DNA from: an uncultured Porphyromonadaceae bacterium
GTDB taxonomy: Bacteria > Bacteroidota > Bacteroidia > Bacteroidales > Muribaculaceae
Length of the DNA stretch: 44,891 bases
Assembly (NCBI GenBank): GCA_900548875.1
Contig: URMA01000019.1
Span: forward strand, 1 to 44,891
Direction of reading: 5' to 3'
The notes under the pieces are model-generated. The model did not search any database. It saw only the letters and a list, made by a program, of their open reading frames with translations, and was not told the origin of the DNA. The position numbers and the translations under genes are program-made. Shown here piece by piece: positions 1 through 9,243 of this stretch; the first letter of the stretch is position 1, and each line of letters starts with the position of its first letter.

Positions 1-2
1 TA

Positions 3-1589
3 CCGGCTCACGACAGCCGCGACTATGCTTTTGCCCGTCATTTCAATTTGCCTATCATTCCTTTGATTGAAGGATGCGACGTTTCGGAAGAAAGTTTCGA
101 TGCGAAGGAAGGCAAAATGATCAATTCAAAGAGCGACGAACTTGATTTGAACGGAATGGAAGTGAAAGAAGCCATTGCCGCTACGAAGAAATTCATTGAA
201 AAGAAGGGTATTGGCAAGGTGAAAGTAAACTATCGTTTGCGTGATGCCATTTTCAGCCGTCAGCGCTATTGGGGTGAACCGTTCCCTGTATATTATAAAG
301 ATGGTATTCCTTACACTTTGGACGAAAGCAAATTGCCTTTGGAATTGCCGGAAGTGGACAAGTTCCTTCCTACGGAAACAGGCGAGCCTCCATTGGGACG
401 TGCAAAGAACTGGAAAACACCGGAAGGCTATCCTTACGAACTTTGCACAATGCCGGGTTTTGCAGGTTCTTCAGCTTATTATTTGCGCTATATGGACCCG
501 CACAATGAAAATGCTCTTGTTTCAAAAGAAGCTGACGAATACTGGCGTAATGTAGACCTCTATATTGGTGGTACGGAACATGCTACAGGTCACTTGATTT
601 ACAGCCGTTTCTGGAACAAGTTCCTTTTTGATTTGGGCGTTGTATGCGAAGAAGAGCCGTTCAAGAAACTGATCAATCAAGGTATGATTCAAGGTCGTTC
701 CAACTTCGTATATCGCATAAAGGATACAAACACTTTTGTTTCCTACAACTTGAAAAAAGATTACGATACGACTCCTATTCATGTGGATGTAAACATCGTA
801 AGCAATGATGTGCTTGATTTGGAAAAATTCAAGCAGTGGCGTCCGGAATTCAATAATGCCGAATTTATCCTTGAAAACGGCAAATATATTTGCGGATGGG
901 CTATTGAAAAGATGTCAAAGTCGATGTTCAATGTCGTTAATCCGGATGACATTGTGGAAAATTACGGTGCAGACACGTTGCGACTTTACGAAATGTTCCT
1001 CGGACCGTTGGAACAGAGCAAGCCTTGGGATACGAACGGTATTGACGGTGTGAACCGCTTTATCAAGAAATTTTGGTCACTGTTCTACAAGAACGGCAAA
1101 TTGGTGCTGACTGATGACAAGCCTTCGGCTGAAGCTTTGAAATCTGTTCACAAACTGATTAAGAAGGTTACATGGGATATCGAACACTTCTCGTACAATA
1201 CTTCTATCAGTGCATTTATGATTTGTGTTAATGAATTGACATCCATGAAATGTAACTCAAAGGCTGCTTTGAGTGACGTGGTTGTATTGATTGCACCGTT
1301 TGCACCTCACTTGGCAGAAGAACTGTGGCATGTGCTGGGCAATGAAACAACGGTTTGTGATGCCAAATGGCCGAAATATAATGAAGAATATTTGGTTGAG
1401 GCAACTGTAACCTACGCTGTTTCATTCAACGGTAAGGCCCGTTTCAATATGGAAGTGGCTAACGGTACGAGCAAGGAAGATGTTGAAAAGATGGCATTGG
1501 CTAATCCTAATTCCGCAAAATGGATTGAAGGAAAGACTCCTAAAAAGGTCATTGTGGTGCCTAATAAAATTGTTAACATCGTTTTATAA
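3..1589 (+). CDS. leuS: Leucyl-tRNA synthetase, C-terminal part (5' truncated by the window)
   Basis: Charges tRNA-Leu with leucine in the cytoplasm. The frame is open from the first bases of the window and begins with PAHDSRDYAF, the end of the editing (CP1) domain, so the true start lies upstream. The class I signature KMSKS is intact at 909-923 and is followed by FNVVNPDDIVENYGADTLR. The C-terminal half is the helical anticodon-binding domain, ending in a small domain with the typical KKVIVVPNKIVNIVL tail. About 528 codons are present, roughly the last 55 percent of a normal enzyme of about 940 residues. A TTG codon at 48 is internal and is not a start. It is followed after 53 bases by rdgB on the same strand. 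The assignment is secure. Confidence 0.97.
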   Translation, partial: PAHDSRDYAFARHFNLPIIPLIEGCDVSEESFDAKEGKMINSKSDELDLNGMEVKEAIAATKKFIEKKGIGKVKVNYRLRDAIFSRQRYWGEPFPVYYKDGIPYTLDESKLPLELPEVDKFLPTETGEPPLGRAKNWKTPEGYPYELCTMPGFAGSSAYYLRYMDPHNENALVSKEADEYWRNVDLYIGGTEHATGHLIYSRFWNKFLFDLGVVCEEEPFKKLINQGMIQGRSNFVYRIKDTNTFVSYNLKKDYDTTPIHVDVNIVSNDVLDLEKFKQWRPEFNNAEFILENGKYICGWAIEKMSKSMFNVVNPDDIVENYGADTLRLYEMFLGPLEQSKPWDTNGIDGVNRFIKKFWSLFYKNGKLVLTDDKPSAEALKSVHKLIKKVTWDIEHFSYNTSISAFMICVNELTSMKCNSKAALSDVVVLIAPFAPHLAEELWHVLGNETTVCDAKWPKYNEEYLVEATVTYAVSFNGKARFNMEVANGTSKEDVEKMALANPNSAKWIEGKTPKKVIVVPNKIVNIVL

Positions 1590-1642
1590 TGAAATAAAAA
1601 GGTAGGCAACTACGTTTTTTATTAGAACTTAAATAGTAAAAG

Positions 1643-2224
1643 ATGAAGAATATTGTATTTGCGACTAATAATAAAAATAAATTGAGAGAAATTAGAGATA
1701 TTGTTGGTAGTAGATACAATATTCTCAGTCTTTCTGATATAAATTGTCATGAAGACATACCGGAAACAGCCGATACAATCGAAGGCAATGCATTGTTGAA
1801 AGCCCGTTTTGTAAAAGAAAAATATGGCTATGACTGTTTTGCTGACGATACAGGTCTGGAAGTGGAAGCTCTTGACAACCGTCCGGGTGTTTATTCGGCC
1901 AGGTTTGCAGGAGAAGAATGCAATTCCGAGAAAAATATTGACAAGTTGCTGTCGGAATTAAAGGGTATAGAAAACAGGAAAGCCCGTTTCCGTACGGTAA
2001 TAGCTTTGCTAAAAGGGGAAAAAGAAGAGGAATTTGAAGGGGTAATTTACGGTAACATTTCACACGAACGCCATGGAGAGGGCGGTTTTGGTTATGATAA
2101 GGTGTTCGTGCCTGAAAACTATGATAGAACATTTGCAGAAATGCTTCCTGAAGAAAAAAATTCTATAAGCCATCGTGCAAAAGCTACAAGACTATTGATT
2201 GAATTTTTAAATAAAGAAAAATGA
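1643..2224 (+). CDS. rdgB: XTP/dITP diphosphatase (RdgB/HAM1 family)
   Basis: Hydrolyses non-canonical purine triphosphates (dITP, XTP, ITP) to monophosphates and pyrophosphate, keeping deaminated purines out of DNA and RNA. The 193-residue length is normal. The N-terminal substrate motif FATNNKNKLREI, the catalytic acidic motif DDTGLEVEAL (Asp68-Asp69), GGFGYDKVF and the C-terminal SHRAKA are all present. The ATG at 1643 follows a short purine-rich stretch and places the conserved N-terminus correctly. The stop overlaps the start of the porZ-like gene by four bases (ATGA), which implies translational coupling. The pairing with a T9SS gene is probably one of shared transcription, not function. 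Confidence 0.96.
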   Translation: MKNIVFATNNKNKLREIRDIVGSRYNILSLSDINCHEDIPETADTIEGNALLKARFVKEKYGYDCFADDTGLEVEALDNRPGVYSARFAGEECNSEKNIDKLLSELKGIENRKARFRTVIALLKGEKEEEFEGVIYGNISHERHGEGGFGYDKVFVPENYDRTFAEMLPEEKNSISHRAKATRLLIEFLNKEK

Positions 2225-4605
2225 TAAAGAAGCTGAATATTATACTTGTTTTCATTTTATTGTTAGCATTCAATGCCAATTCTCAGTTGCAGGTAGGCGA
2301 TTGGAAAATGTATCAAGTGTTTTCCGGTTTGAACTTGCAAAATATTGTTGATACCGGCGATATCATTTATTATTTGTCTGATGGATGGCTGTATTCCTAC
2401 GATAAGAAAAATGATGAAACGGTATATTATAATAAACGCAATGACTTGTCGGATTATAACATTACCAACATGTTTTATAACTACGACAAGAAATATTTGT
2501 TGGTAGTATATGATAATTCCAACATGGATTTAATATATGACAGCGGTAGGATCGTCAACATCCCGGATTTGAAAAATACGATTGTGACGGGTTCGAAAGC
2601 TATCAATAGTGCCGACTTTTCAGGTAATTATATATATGTGGCTACAGACTTTGGATATATGGTTGTGGACGATGAAAAATATCTGATAAAGGAATCGTTC
2701 AACTATGGAAAGGCATTCACTTCCATGGTGGCTACCAGTCAATATATTTTTGCGAGCTGTAACAACAAAGTATATGTTTCAGCCTTGAATGACAATCATT
2801 TCGATTTTTCTGTATTTAAGGAAACAAACTTTAAACAGGATGCTTATATACAGAAAATAGATGAAAATCGTTTTTTCTTCCGTGGAGGTTGGCTATATAA
2901 AATATCTTTCAGCCAGGATCCTACAAGTTTGTCAATTGTCACTCTTGAACAGAGTACATCTCAGTTGCTGACGAAAAGTAAAACAGGATACTTGGCATCC
3001 TTCAAGAATTTCTATATGCCTTTGGACGAACAGGGTAATGCAACGAAGGATGAACAAAACAGTACTATAAAAATAAATCTGCCAGCAGATTTTGAAGGCA
3101 GTCTGATTGCTTCTATGGAAACCGACGGCTCTGTTTGGGGTGTTGATAAAAACGGATTGAAGCAATTTAAGATTGAAAACGGATCGATTGAATATTTAAG
3201 GGAAAACTACCGTCCGAATGCTTCGTCAGTCAATGACCCTTATTACATGAAATACGCCAATAATCGTTTGTATGTAATGAATTCGGGTCTAAATGGTAGA
3301 AATGAAGGAACAAAAGGAAGTGGATTTGATATTTGTATTTCTACTCTACAGAATGACGTTTGGAGTAATTTGTCACCAACTTCTGCACCAAATTTCATTA
3401 ACAGCAATTCAAAAAACAAATTGACAGATCCTTATTCGTTGTCAGTTGATCCTGAAGATCCCGATGCCATTTGGTTTGGTACATGGTGGGAAGGTATTGT
3501 ATGTGTAAAGAACAACGAGATAATTCAAAAATTCGATACAAAAAATTCACCGATGCTGATGAACTATATCTGTAATATTCCGGCGATGGCTTTCGATAAG
3601 AATAACAATTTATGGGCAGTTCATTATTCACTTGAATCGGGTTATCCGCGACTGATGGTTTTGCCTGCGGATAAGAGATTTTCTGCAGATGTACAGAAAT
3701 CGGATTGGGTAGTATATGAAGATTTAAGTAATGTAAGCACTGCAAAGCGAAGCATTATTAATGTTTTCAGCAATAATATTGTATATTTTACTGATGGTCT
3801 CAACAGTCCTACGTTAGTAGCAATAGACAATAAGGGAACATTAGATAAAATAGATGATAAAAAAATTACGATCACAAGTTTTGTTGACCAGGACGGTAAA
3901 ACTGTAAATCCGCAGTTTTTTTATAATTTTAAAGAAGATAAAAACGGTAAAATCTGGGTTTGCATGGGTTCTGGTGTAGGTACTATTTCGAAGGCCGATT
4001 TGGTGTTTGGCAATAATTTTTATATTAATCGAGTAAAAGTACCGCGAAACGATGGTACCAATTTGGCTGACTATTTGTTGGACGGTTTGTGTGTCACTTG
4101 TATGGCTGTTGACGGCGCCAACAGAAAATGGTTTGGAACGACTACTTCGGGCGTATATCTGGTAAATGAGGACGGCACTGAAATATTGGAACATTTTACA
4201 TCGGAAAACAGCTATTTGCCGGACGATAATATCTTGTCGATCGCTTGCAGCGATGATAGTAACATCGTTTATTTTGGAACTTCAAAAGGTACGGTAGCTT
4301 ATAGTAGCGACGCTGTTCCTTCGGAAGATAATTTCAACAATGTATATGCTTATCCGAATCCTGTTCGTCCTGACTATACAGGCTATATTACGATTACCGG
4401 ATTAATGGATAATTCTCTGGTTAAAATTGCCGATTCTGCAGGAAATGTGGTATTTTCGACAACTTCCAACGGTGGTATGGTGGTATGGGACGGATGTAAT
4501 ATGAACGGAAAACGTGTCAATACCGGCGTTTACTTTGTATTGGCATCGCAAACCGACGGAAGCAACAAGAACGGTTGTGTGACGAAAATTATGATTGTAA
4601 GATAA
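2221..4605 (+). CDS. porZ: PorZ-like beta-propeller protein with T9SS C-terminal domain
   Basis: A 794-residue secreted protein. Residues 1-21 are a signal peptide (lysines, a run of Ile/Leu/Phe, then NANSQ). The body is made of repeated beta-propeller blades with recurring IWFGT, KIWVCMGSG and KWFGTTTSGVY strings, as in two-component-regulator propellers. The last 90 residues hold YAYPNPVRPDYTG, then NSLVKIADSAGNVV and NTGVYFVL, a type IX secretion sorting-type domain. PorZ of Porphyromonas gingivalis has this order (two propellers plus CTD) at about 776 residues, sits on the cell surface and takes part in the A-LPS attachment complex. Length and architecture fit PorZ well. A generic T9SS cargo propeller protein is the alternative. 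A hairpin follows the gene. Confidence 0.8.
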   Translation: MIKKLNIILVFILLLAFNANSQLQVGDWKMYQVFSGLNLQNIVDTGDIIYYLSDGWLYSYDKKNDETVYYNKRNDLSDYNITNMFYNYDKKYLLVVYDNSNMDLIYDSGRIVNIPDLKNTIVTGSKAINSADFSGNYIYVATDFGYMVVDDEKYLIKESFNYGKAFTSMVATSQYIFASCNNKVYVSALNDNHFDFSVFKETNFKQDAYIQKIDENRFFFRGGWLYKISFSQDPTSLSIVTLEQSTSQLLTKSKTGYLASFKNFYMPLDEQGNATKDEQNSTIKINLPADFEGSLIASMETDGSVWGVDKNGLKQFKIENGSIEYLRENYRPNASSVNDPYYMKYANNRLYVMNSGLNGRNEGTKGSGFDICISTLQNDVWSNLSPTSAPNFINSNSKNKLTDPYSLSVDPEDPDAIWFGTWWEGIVCVKNNEIIQKFDTKNSPMLMNYICNIPAMAFDKNNNLWAVHYSLESGYPRLMVLPADKRFSADVQKSDWVVYEDLSNVSTAKRSIINVFSNNIVYFTDGLNSPTLVAIDNKGTLDKIDDKKITITSFVDQDGKTVNPQFFYNFKEDKNGKIWVCMGSGVGTISKADLVFGNNFYINRVKVPRNDGTNLADYLLDGLCVTCMAVDGANRKWFGTTTSGVYLVNEDGTEILEHFTSENSYLPDDNILSIACSDDSNIVYFGTSKGTVAYSSDAVPSEDNFNNVYAYPNPVRPDYTGYITITGLMDNSLVKIADSAGNVVFSTTSNGGMVVWDGCNMNGKRVNTGVYFVLASQTDGSNKNGCVTKIMIVR

Positions 4606-4627
4606 TTTGTTGGACATTACTATAATG

Positions 4628-4691
4628 CACTGAAAATTGATATGCTGTTGTACAAGTTTTAAAGACTTGGAAGCTGTGTCAATTTTCAGTG
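4628..4691 (+). terminator. Nested hairpin after the porZ-like gene
   Basis: A perfect 13-bp inverted repeat (CACTGAAAATTGA at 4628-4640 and TCAATTTTCAGTG at 4679-4691) encloses a second small stem (CAAGT/ACTTG). It is followed by TATTTTTATTTTTT. It lies 22 bases after the stop codon, so a rho-independent terminator is likely, with an unusually long and structured loop. Confidence 0.7.
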
Positions 4692-4740
4692 TATTTTTAT
4701 TTTTTAGGAGATAAAATACAGAATTAGGTCAAGTAAAATG

Positions 4741-4748
4741 TATCTTTG
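4741..4748 (+). promoter_or_regulatory. Candidate -7 box for dapB-lepB-wbqC
   Basis: TATCTTTG followed by C matches the Bacteroidetes -7 element TAnnTTTG. It lies 23 bases before the dapB ATG and downstream of the terminator hairpin. No good TTTG element is seen at the expected distance upstream. Confidence 0.55.
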
Positions 4749-4771
4749 CACTATATAAGAAGTTAGAAAGA

Positions 4772-5485
4772 ATGAACATAGCATTAATTGGATATGGCAA
4801 GATGGGCAGAACCATCGAAGAAATTGCGATAGCACGCGGTCATAAGATTGTTTGCAAGATTGATGTCGACAATCAGGATGACTTTGACAGCGATGCTTTT
4901 CGCAGTGCCGATGTGGCAATAGAATTTACTACACCGAAAACGGCAGTCGAAAACTATCGCCGTGCCTTCGGACAGGGCGTGGCTGTAGTTTCGGGTACAA
5001 CCGGATGGCTTGACAGAGTCGATGAAGTGAAACGCTGCTGTGAGCAAAATAATGCTACGTTCTTCTATTCGTCAAATTTCAGTATAGGTGTGAACATTTT
5101 CTTTGCTCTGAACAAATATTTGGCAAAAATAATGAATGGTTTTGAGCAGTATGACGTGTCGATGAAAGAAATTCATCACATTCATAAACTCGATCATCCA
5201 AGTGGTACGGCTATTACTTTGGCTGAAGGTATCATACAGAATTTGGACAGAAAAACCGGATGGGCGGAAAATTCTGACAATGCTGAAATTGTCAATATTA
5301 CAGCCGAACGTGTAGGGGAGGTTCCCGGTACGCACATCATTGAGTATCGTTCGGATGTCGATTGCATCAAAATAGAGCACGAAGCCTTTTCTCGTCGTGG
5401 TTTTGCCTTGGGAGCTGTCGTTGCTGCCGAATGGGTAAAGGGAAAGAAAGGCTGGTTCACGATGAACGATATGATGAATCTTTAG
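4772..5485 (+). CDS. dapB: 4-hydroxy-tetrahydrodipicolinate reductase
   Basis: Reduces 4-hydroxy-tetrahydrodipicolinate with NAD(P)H in the diaminopimelate/lysine pathway, supplying peptidoglycan precursor. The protein begins at ATG 4772 with MNIALIGYGKMGRTIEE, a Rossmann nucleotide-binding loop (GYGKMG, residues 7-12). EFTTPKTAVENY and VVSGTTGW follow. The signature HHIHKLDHPSGTA (residues 135 on) carries the catalytic His and Lys. At 237 residues it is shorter than the 273-residue E. coli enzyme; this short form is common in Bacteroidetes. It is the first gene of a tight group: lepB starts 13 bases after the stop. Confidence 0.96.
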   Translation: MNIALIGYGKMGRTIEEIAIARGHKIVCKIDVDNQDDFDSDAFRSADVAIEFTTPKTAVENYRRAFGQGVAVVSGTTGWLDRVDEVKRCCEQNNATFFYSSNFSIGVNIFFALNKYLAKIMNGFEQYDVSMKEIHHIHKLDHPSGTAITLAEGIIQNLDRKTGWAENSDNAEIVNITAERVGEVPGTHIIEYRSDVDCIKIEHEAFSRRGFALGAVVAAEWVKGKKGWFTMNDMMNL

Positions 5486-5498
5486 AAAAAAATTCACG

Positions 5499-6986
5499 AT
5501 GGAAAAAAATAGCAGCAAGTCATTTAAGGAAAGAATTGAAAAAGTAAAGACTACCCGCTGGATACGTTTTGCGGTAGTTTCTTTGATATTTTTCTTTTGG
5601 GTAATATGGTTGAACAACTATTGGGTACTGCTTGTCTATCCTCTGTTGTTTGATATATACATTACATTGTATATTCCTTGGAACTGGTGGAAAAAGTCGA
5701 AAAACAAGACGGTCCGCACGGTGATGAGCTGGGTGGATTCTATCGTATATGCTCTGATTCTGGTATATTTTATTTTTGCTTTCGTAGGACAGAATTATAA
5801 AATTCCGTCTTCTTCTTTGGAAAAGACTTTGCTGGTCGGCGACTATCTTTGGGTAAACAAGATGTGCTATGGTCCGCGTGTACCGCAGACTCCACTGCAT
5901 TTTCCGCTGGTACAGAACACTTTTCCCATTATCAATACAAAGAGCTATTTCGATAAACCACAGTTCAAATACCATCGTTTGAAAGGTGTGCGCAACATTG
6001 AAAGGTATGATATCGTTGTGTTCAACTATCCGGCTGGCGACACAATCGTATTTAATGTGCAGAATCCTGATTACTATACGATTTGCTACAAAATTGGTGA
6101 AGAACTTATTGGCCAGAATGGAAATTCCCTTACAAAGGGAAGTTATGAATACGGTCAGCGTTGTCTTGCCATTGGACGTGAATACGTAAAGTTAGAGAAG
6201 GAGCGTTTTGGAGATATCATCTATCGTCCTGTAGATCGTCGTGAGAATTATGTGAAACGTGCCATCGGTTTGCCGGGCGACTATATGAAGATTGTCGACA
6301 ATGTTTTCTATATCAATGGTGAACCATTGAAAGAACCTGAAAATGTTCAGTTTAACTATTTTATCCGTACCAACGGAACGCAGATTACGGATGCCGTGTG
6401 GGAAGAAGCCGGCATCAGCGTTGCCGACCGAAGCTATCAACCGCAGAACATCGACTATTTTGGCAAGCAGAATCTCGTATATGCCGTGCCTCTGACATAT
6501 TCAATGGTAAAATATTTTGAGGCATTGCCCTATGTGGAAGAAGTGGAACGTGTGCCGGCCATGGAAGTTTTGCCGGTGTATCCTATTGTAAAGGATTACG
6601 GATGGACACGGGCCAACTATGCCGTTAATTTAGAAAAAGGTCTTTGGATTCCTAAAAAAGGCTGTTCGTTGGAGTTGAACATGTATAATCTGCCTATATA
6701 TGAACGTGCCATCAAAAATTATGAAGGCAATGACCTGCAGGTGCACGACGGCAAGATTTATATCAACGGAAAAGAAACTACACGCTATACGTTCAAGATG
6801 GACTACTACTGGATGGTGGGCGACAATCGTGACAATTCGGCAGATTCGCGTTATTGGGGATTTGTTCCAGAAGACCATATTGTCGGAACTCCTATGTTTG
6901 TCATCATCTCCATTGACAGCGACAAAGGTTTCTTCAGTGGTTTCCGCTGGAACCGTATGTTCAAGGATGCTAATCCCGACAAATAA
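5499..6986 (+). CDS. lepB: Signal peptidase I
   Basis: Inner-membrane serine protease that removes signal peptides from Sec-exported proteins. Two hydrophobic segments occupy about residues 24-58 and 78-97. The catalytic serine is in IPSSSLEKTLLVGD (Ser106 by alignment with IPSGSM of E. coli). The catalytic lysine is Lys253 in NYVKRAIGLPGD. The C-terminal box DNRDNSADSRYWGFVPEDHIVG is present as its recognisable parts. At 495 residues it is longer than E. coli LepB (324), because of a long insertion between the Ser and Lys boxes and another after the Lys box, as is usual for Bacteroidales LepB. The stop overlaps the next start by one base (TAATG). Confidence 0.95.
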   Translation: MEKNSSKSFKERIEKVKTTRWIRFAVVSLIFFFWVIWLNNYWVLLVYPLLFDIYITLYIPWNWWKKSKNKTVRTVMSWVDSIVYALILVYFIFAFVGQNYKIPSSSLEKTLLVGDYLWVNKMCYGPRVPQTPLHFPLVQNTFPIINTKSYFDKPQFKYHRLKGVRNIERYDIVVFNYPAGDTIVFNVQNPDYYTICYKIGEELIGQNGNSLTKGSYEYGQRCLAIGREYVKLEKERFGDIIYRPVDRRENYVKRAIGLPGDYMKIVDNVFYINGEPLKEPENVQFNYFIRTNGTQITDAVWEEAGISVADRSYQPQNIDYFGKQNLVYAVPLTYSMVKYFEALPYVEEVERVPAMEVLPVYPIVKDYGWTRANYAVNLEKGLWIPKKGCSLELNMYNLPIYERAIKNYEGNDLQVHDGKIYINGKETTRYTFKMDYYWMVGDNRDNSADSRYWGFVPEDHIVGTPMFVIISIDSDKGFFSGFRWNRMFKDANPDK

Positions 6987-7600
6987 TGGCTGAACCGACA
7001 GCCATATTCAGTCTACGTTATGCTGGCAGTGTAGGTTACTATGCTGCCATGCTTCGTTTCGGTTCCATTGTTTTGGATACGGAGGAAAGATTCTGTAAGA
7101 GAAACAAAAGTCTGAACCGTATGGATATTGTCGGTCCAAATGGTCCGCAGTCGTTGTCCATGCCCTTGGCAAAACCTAACAGTTCGCAGAAAGTAAGCGA
7201 AATAGTTATTTCAGAACATGGCAACTGGCGACATAATCATTGGGGGGCACTTTTTTCCGCCTACGGGCGTACGCCTTTTTTCGATTACTTTGCCGACGAC
7301 TTGAAACAGTTGTACCAAAGTGACATAACAACGGTCGGCGAATTCAATTTGAAACTGCATCACCTGATTGTAGATTTTCTTGATTTGCCGTTAGAAACGA
7401 CAGTTGCCGACGGCAGTAACGACTATGCTGCCTTGCATGATTTCCGTGACCGCAGGCAGATTGATTTTAGTGGATATTCTCTTCCTTCCTATTATCAGAT
7501 TTGGAGCGACAAGCAGGGCTTTATTCCCAATCTGAGCATACTTGACCTTCTCTTCAACGAAGGCCGTCAGGCTGTCTGCTATTTTTTCGCCAGCAGATAA
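6986..7600 (+). CDS. WbqC family protein
   Basis: A 204-residue soluble protein resembling the WbqC-like family. Family members are often found near surface-polysaccharide genes, but their reaction is unproven. Visible family features are the N-terminal YAGSVGYYAAMLRFGSIVLD region and a basic stretch, FCKRNKSLNRMDIVGPNG. A central GNWRHNHWGALFSAYGRTPFFDYF block follows, here seen as shorter conserved pieces. The C-terminus includes a segment ILDLLFNEG, also typical of the family. There is no signal peptide or membrane segment. It is translationally coupled to lepB and is the last gene of the dapB-lepB group. It converges on the comM-like gene, with no clear terminator between them. Confidence 0.8.
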   Translation: MAEPTAIFSLRYAGSVGYYAAMLRFGSIVLDTEERFCKRNKSLNRMDIVGPNGPQSLSMPLAKPNSSQKVSEIVISEHGNWRHNHWGALFSAYGRTPFFDYFADDLKQLYQSDITTVGEFNLKLHHLIVDFLDLPLETTVADGSNDYAALHDFRDRRQIDFSGYSLPSYYQIWSDKQGFIPNLSILDLLFNEGRQAVCYFFASR

Positions 7601-7623
7601 AAAGCACAGTAATAATCCAATTT

Positions 7624-9171
7624 TTAGAAATACGTTCCGCCCCAATTGGCGCGGTCGAGGTTGCGGTAGCTGATGGCTTCCTGGATGTGGTGCATCTGCA
7701 CGTTTTCCGAACCGTCCAGATCGGCAATCGTGCGGGCTACGCGCAGGATGCGGTCGTAGGCACGTGCCGACATGTTCAGGCGGGTCATGGCTTCTTTCAG
7801 CCGTTCAAGTCCTTTTTCGTCGGGTTGAGCATATTCGTGAAGCAGGCGTGTGGTCATCTGCGCGTTGCAGTGCACATTGGGAATGCCTGCATAGCGGCGT
7901 GTCTGTATTTCGCGTGCCTTGATGACACGTTCGCGTATCGTTTCGCTGCTCTCGGCCGGTACGTTCGATGAAATTTCGTCGAATTCCACCGGAGCAACTT
8001 CCACCTGCAGGTCAATACGGTCGAGAAGCGGGCCGGATATGCGGTTTAGATAACGCTGTACGGCTCCCGGCGGACAGATGCATTTCTTTTTCGGATGATT
8101 GTAGTAACCGCATGGGCAGGGATTCATTGAGGCTACCAGCATGAAGCCTGCCGGATAGTCGACGGTGTATTTGGCGCGCGATACGGTGATATGACGGTCT
8201 TCCAACGGTTGGCGCATCACCTCCAGTACCTGTCTTGAAAATTCGGGAAACTCGTCCAGAAAAAGTATTCCGTTATGTGCAAGGCTGATTTCGCCCGGCA
8301 TGGGATAGGAACCGCCGCCGACAAGCGCGACGGGCGAGATGGTGTGGTGCGGAGAGCGGAATGGACGCTGTGTGAGGAGCATGGAGCCGCGTTCGAGTTT
8401 CCCGGCTACGGAATGTATCTTGGTTGTTTCCAGTGCTTCCTGAAGCGTCAGAGGAGGCAATATGGTAGGCAGACGTTTGGCCATCATTGATTTTCCCGAA
8501 CCAGGCGAGCCTATCAGCAGAATGTTGTGGCCGCCTGCACATGCCACTTCAAAGGCACGTTTCACATTTTCCTGCCCTTTCACTTCCGAAAAGTCTACGT
8601 CAAAATGGTTGATTTGACGGCGGAACATTTCGCGTGTGTCGATTTCCGTTGGCTGGAGTTCCTGTGTGCCGTTGAGGAAACCTACCACTTCCATCATATT
8701 GTCGATACCATAGACCTTCAGTCGGTTGACAACAGCCGCTTCCATTACGTTGGCTTTCGGTACGAAAAGGGCTTCCAATCCGTCCTCCCGAGCCTTGATA
8801 GCCATAGGCAGTATTCCTTTTACCGGCAATACGGAACCGTCGAGCGACAGTTCACCCATCAGCATGTAGCGGGAAAGTTTATCAGATTTTACCTGTTCGT
8901 CGGCGGCAAGAATGCCGATGGCTATAGGCAGATCGTAGGCTGTTCCTTCCTTTTTCAAGTCGGCCGGCGACATGTTGATGACAATTTTCTTGTGAGGAAA
9001 AGTCAGTCCGTTCAGCTTTATTGCCGACATGATGCGCTGGTAGCTTTCCTTGACAGCCGTGTCGGGAAGTCCTACCATATAGGTGCTGAAACCTTTCTCA
9101 ACCGATACTTCAATCATTACCGGAAGAGCATCAATGCCTTGTACGGCAGCGGCGTTTACTTTGACTAACAT
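7624..9171 (-). CDS. comM: YifB/ComM family Mg-chelatase-like AAA+ ATPase
   Basis: A 515-residue AAA+ ATPase of the family that includes ComM, a hexameric branch-migration helicase acting in natural transformation. Residues 1-170 form the Lon-protease-like domain (GLPDTAVKESYQRI, INMSPADLKKEG). Walker A is GSPGSGKS (221-228). Walker B is ILFLDEFPEF. The PCPCGYYNHPKKKC segment holds the family's cysteine cluster. The C-terminal Mg-chelatase subdomain ends in ISYRNLDR. All catalytic elements are intact. Whether this host is transformable is not shown by the sequence, so a general DNA-recombination role is also possible. The ATG at 9171 opens directly into the conserved N-terminus. Confidence 0.93.
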   Translation of the reverse strand: MLVKVNAAAVQGIDALPVMIEVSVEKGFSTYMVGLPDTAVKESYQRIMSAIKLNGLTFPHKKIVINMSPADLKKEGTAYDLPIAIGILAADEQVKSDKLSRYMLMGELSLDGSVLPVKGILPMAIKAREDGLEALFVPKANVMEAAVVNRLKVYGIDNMMEVVGFLNGTQELQPTEIDTREMFRRQINHFDVDFSEVKGQENVKRAFEVACAGGHNILLIGSPGSGKSMMAKRLPTILPPLTLQEALETTKIHSVAGKLERGSMLLTQRPFRSPHHTISPVALVGGGSYPMPGEISLAHNGILFLDEFPEFSRQVLEVMRQPLEDRHITVSRAKYTVDYPAGFMLVASMNPCPCGYYNHPKKKCICPPGAVQRYLNRISGPLLDRIDLQVEVAPVEFDEISSNVPAESSETIRERVIKAREIQTRRYAGIPNVHCNAQMTTRLLHEYAQPDEKGLERLKEAMTRLNMSARAYDRILRVARTIADLDGSENVQMHHIQEAISYRNLDRANWGGTYF

Positions 9172-9243
9172 AAGGCTAACGGTTTGTGTTGTTATGGTAT
9201 AAATGAATAAAAAGAAAAGGGAAATGGCAGTTTCCTGATTCTA

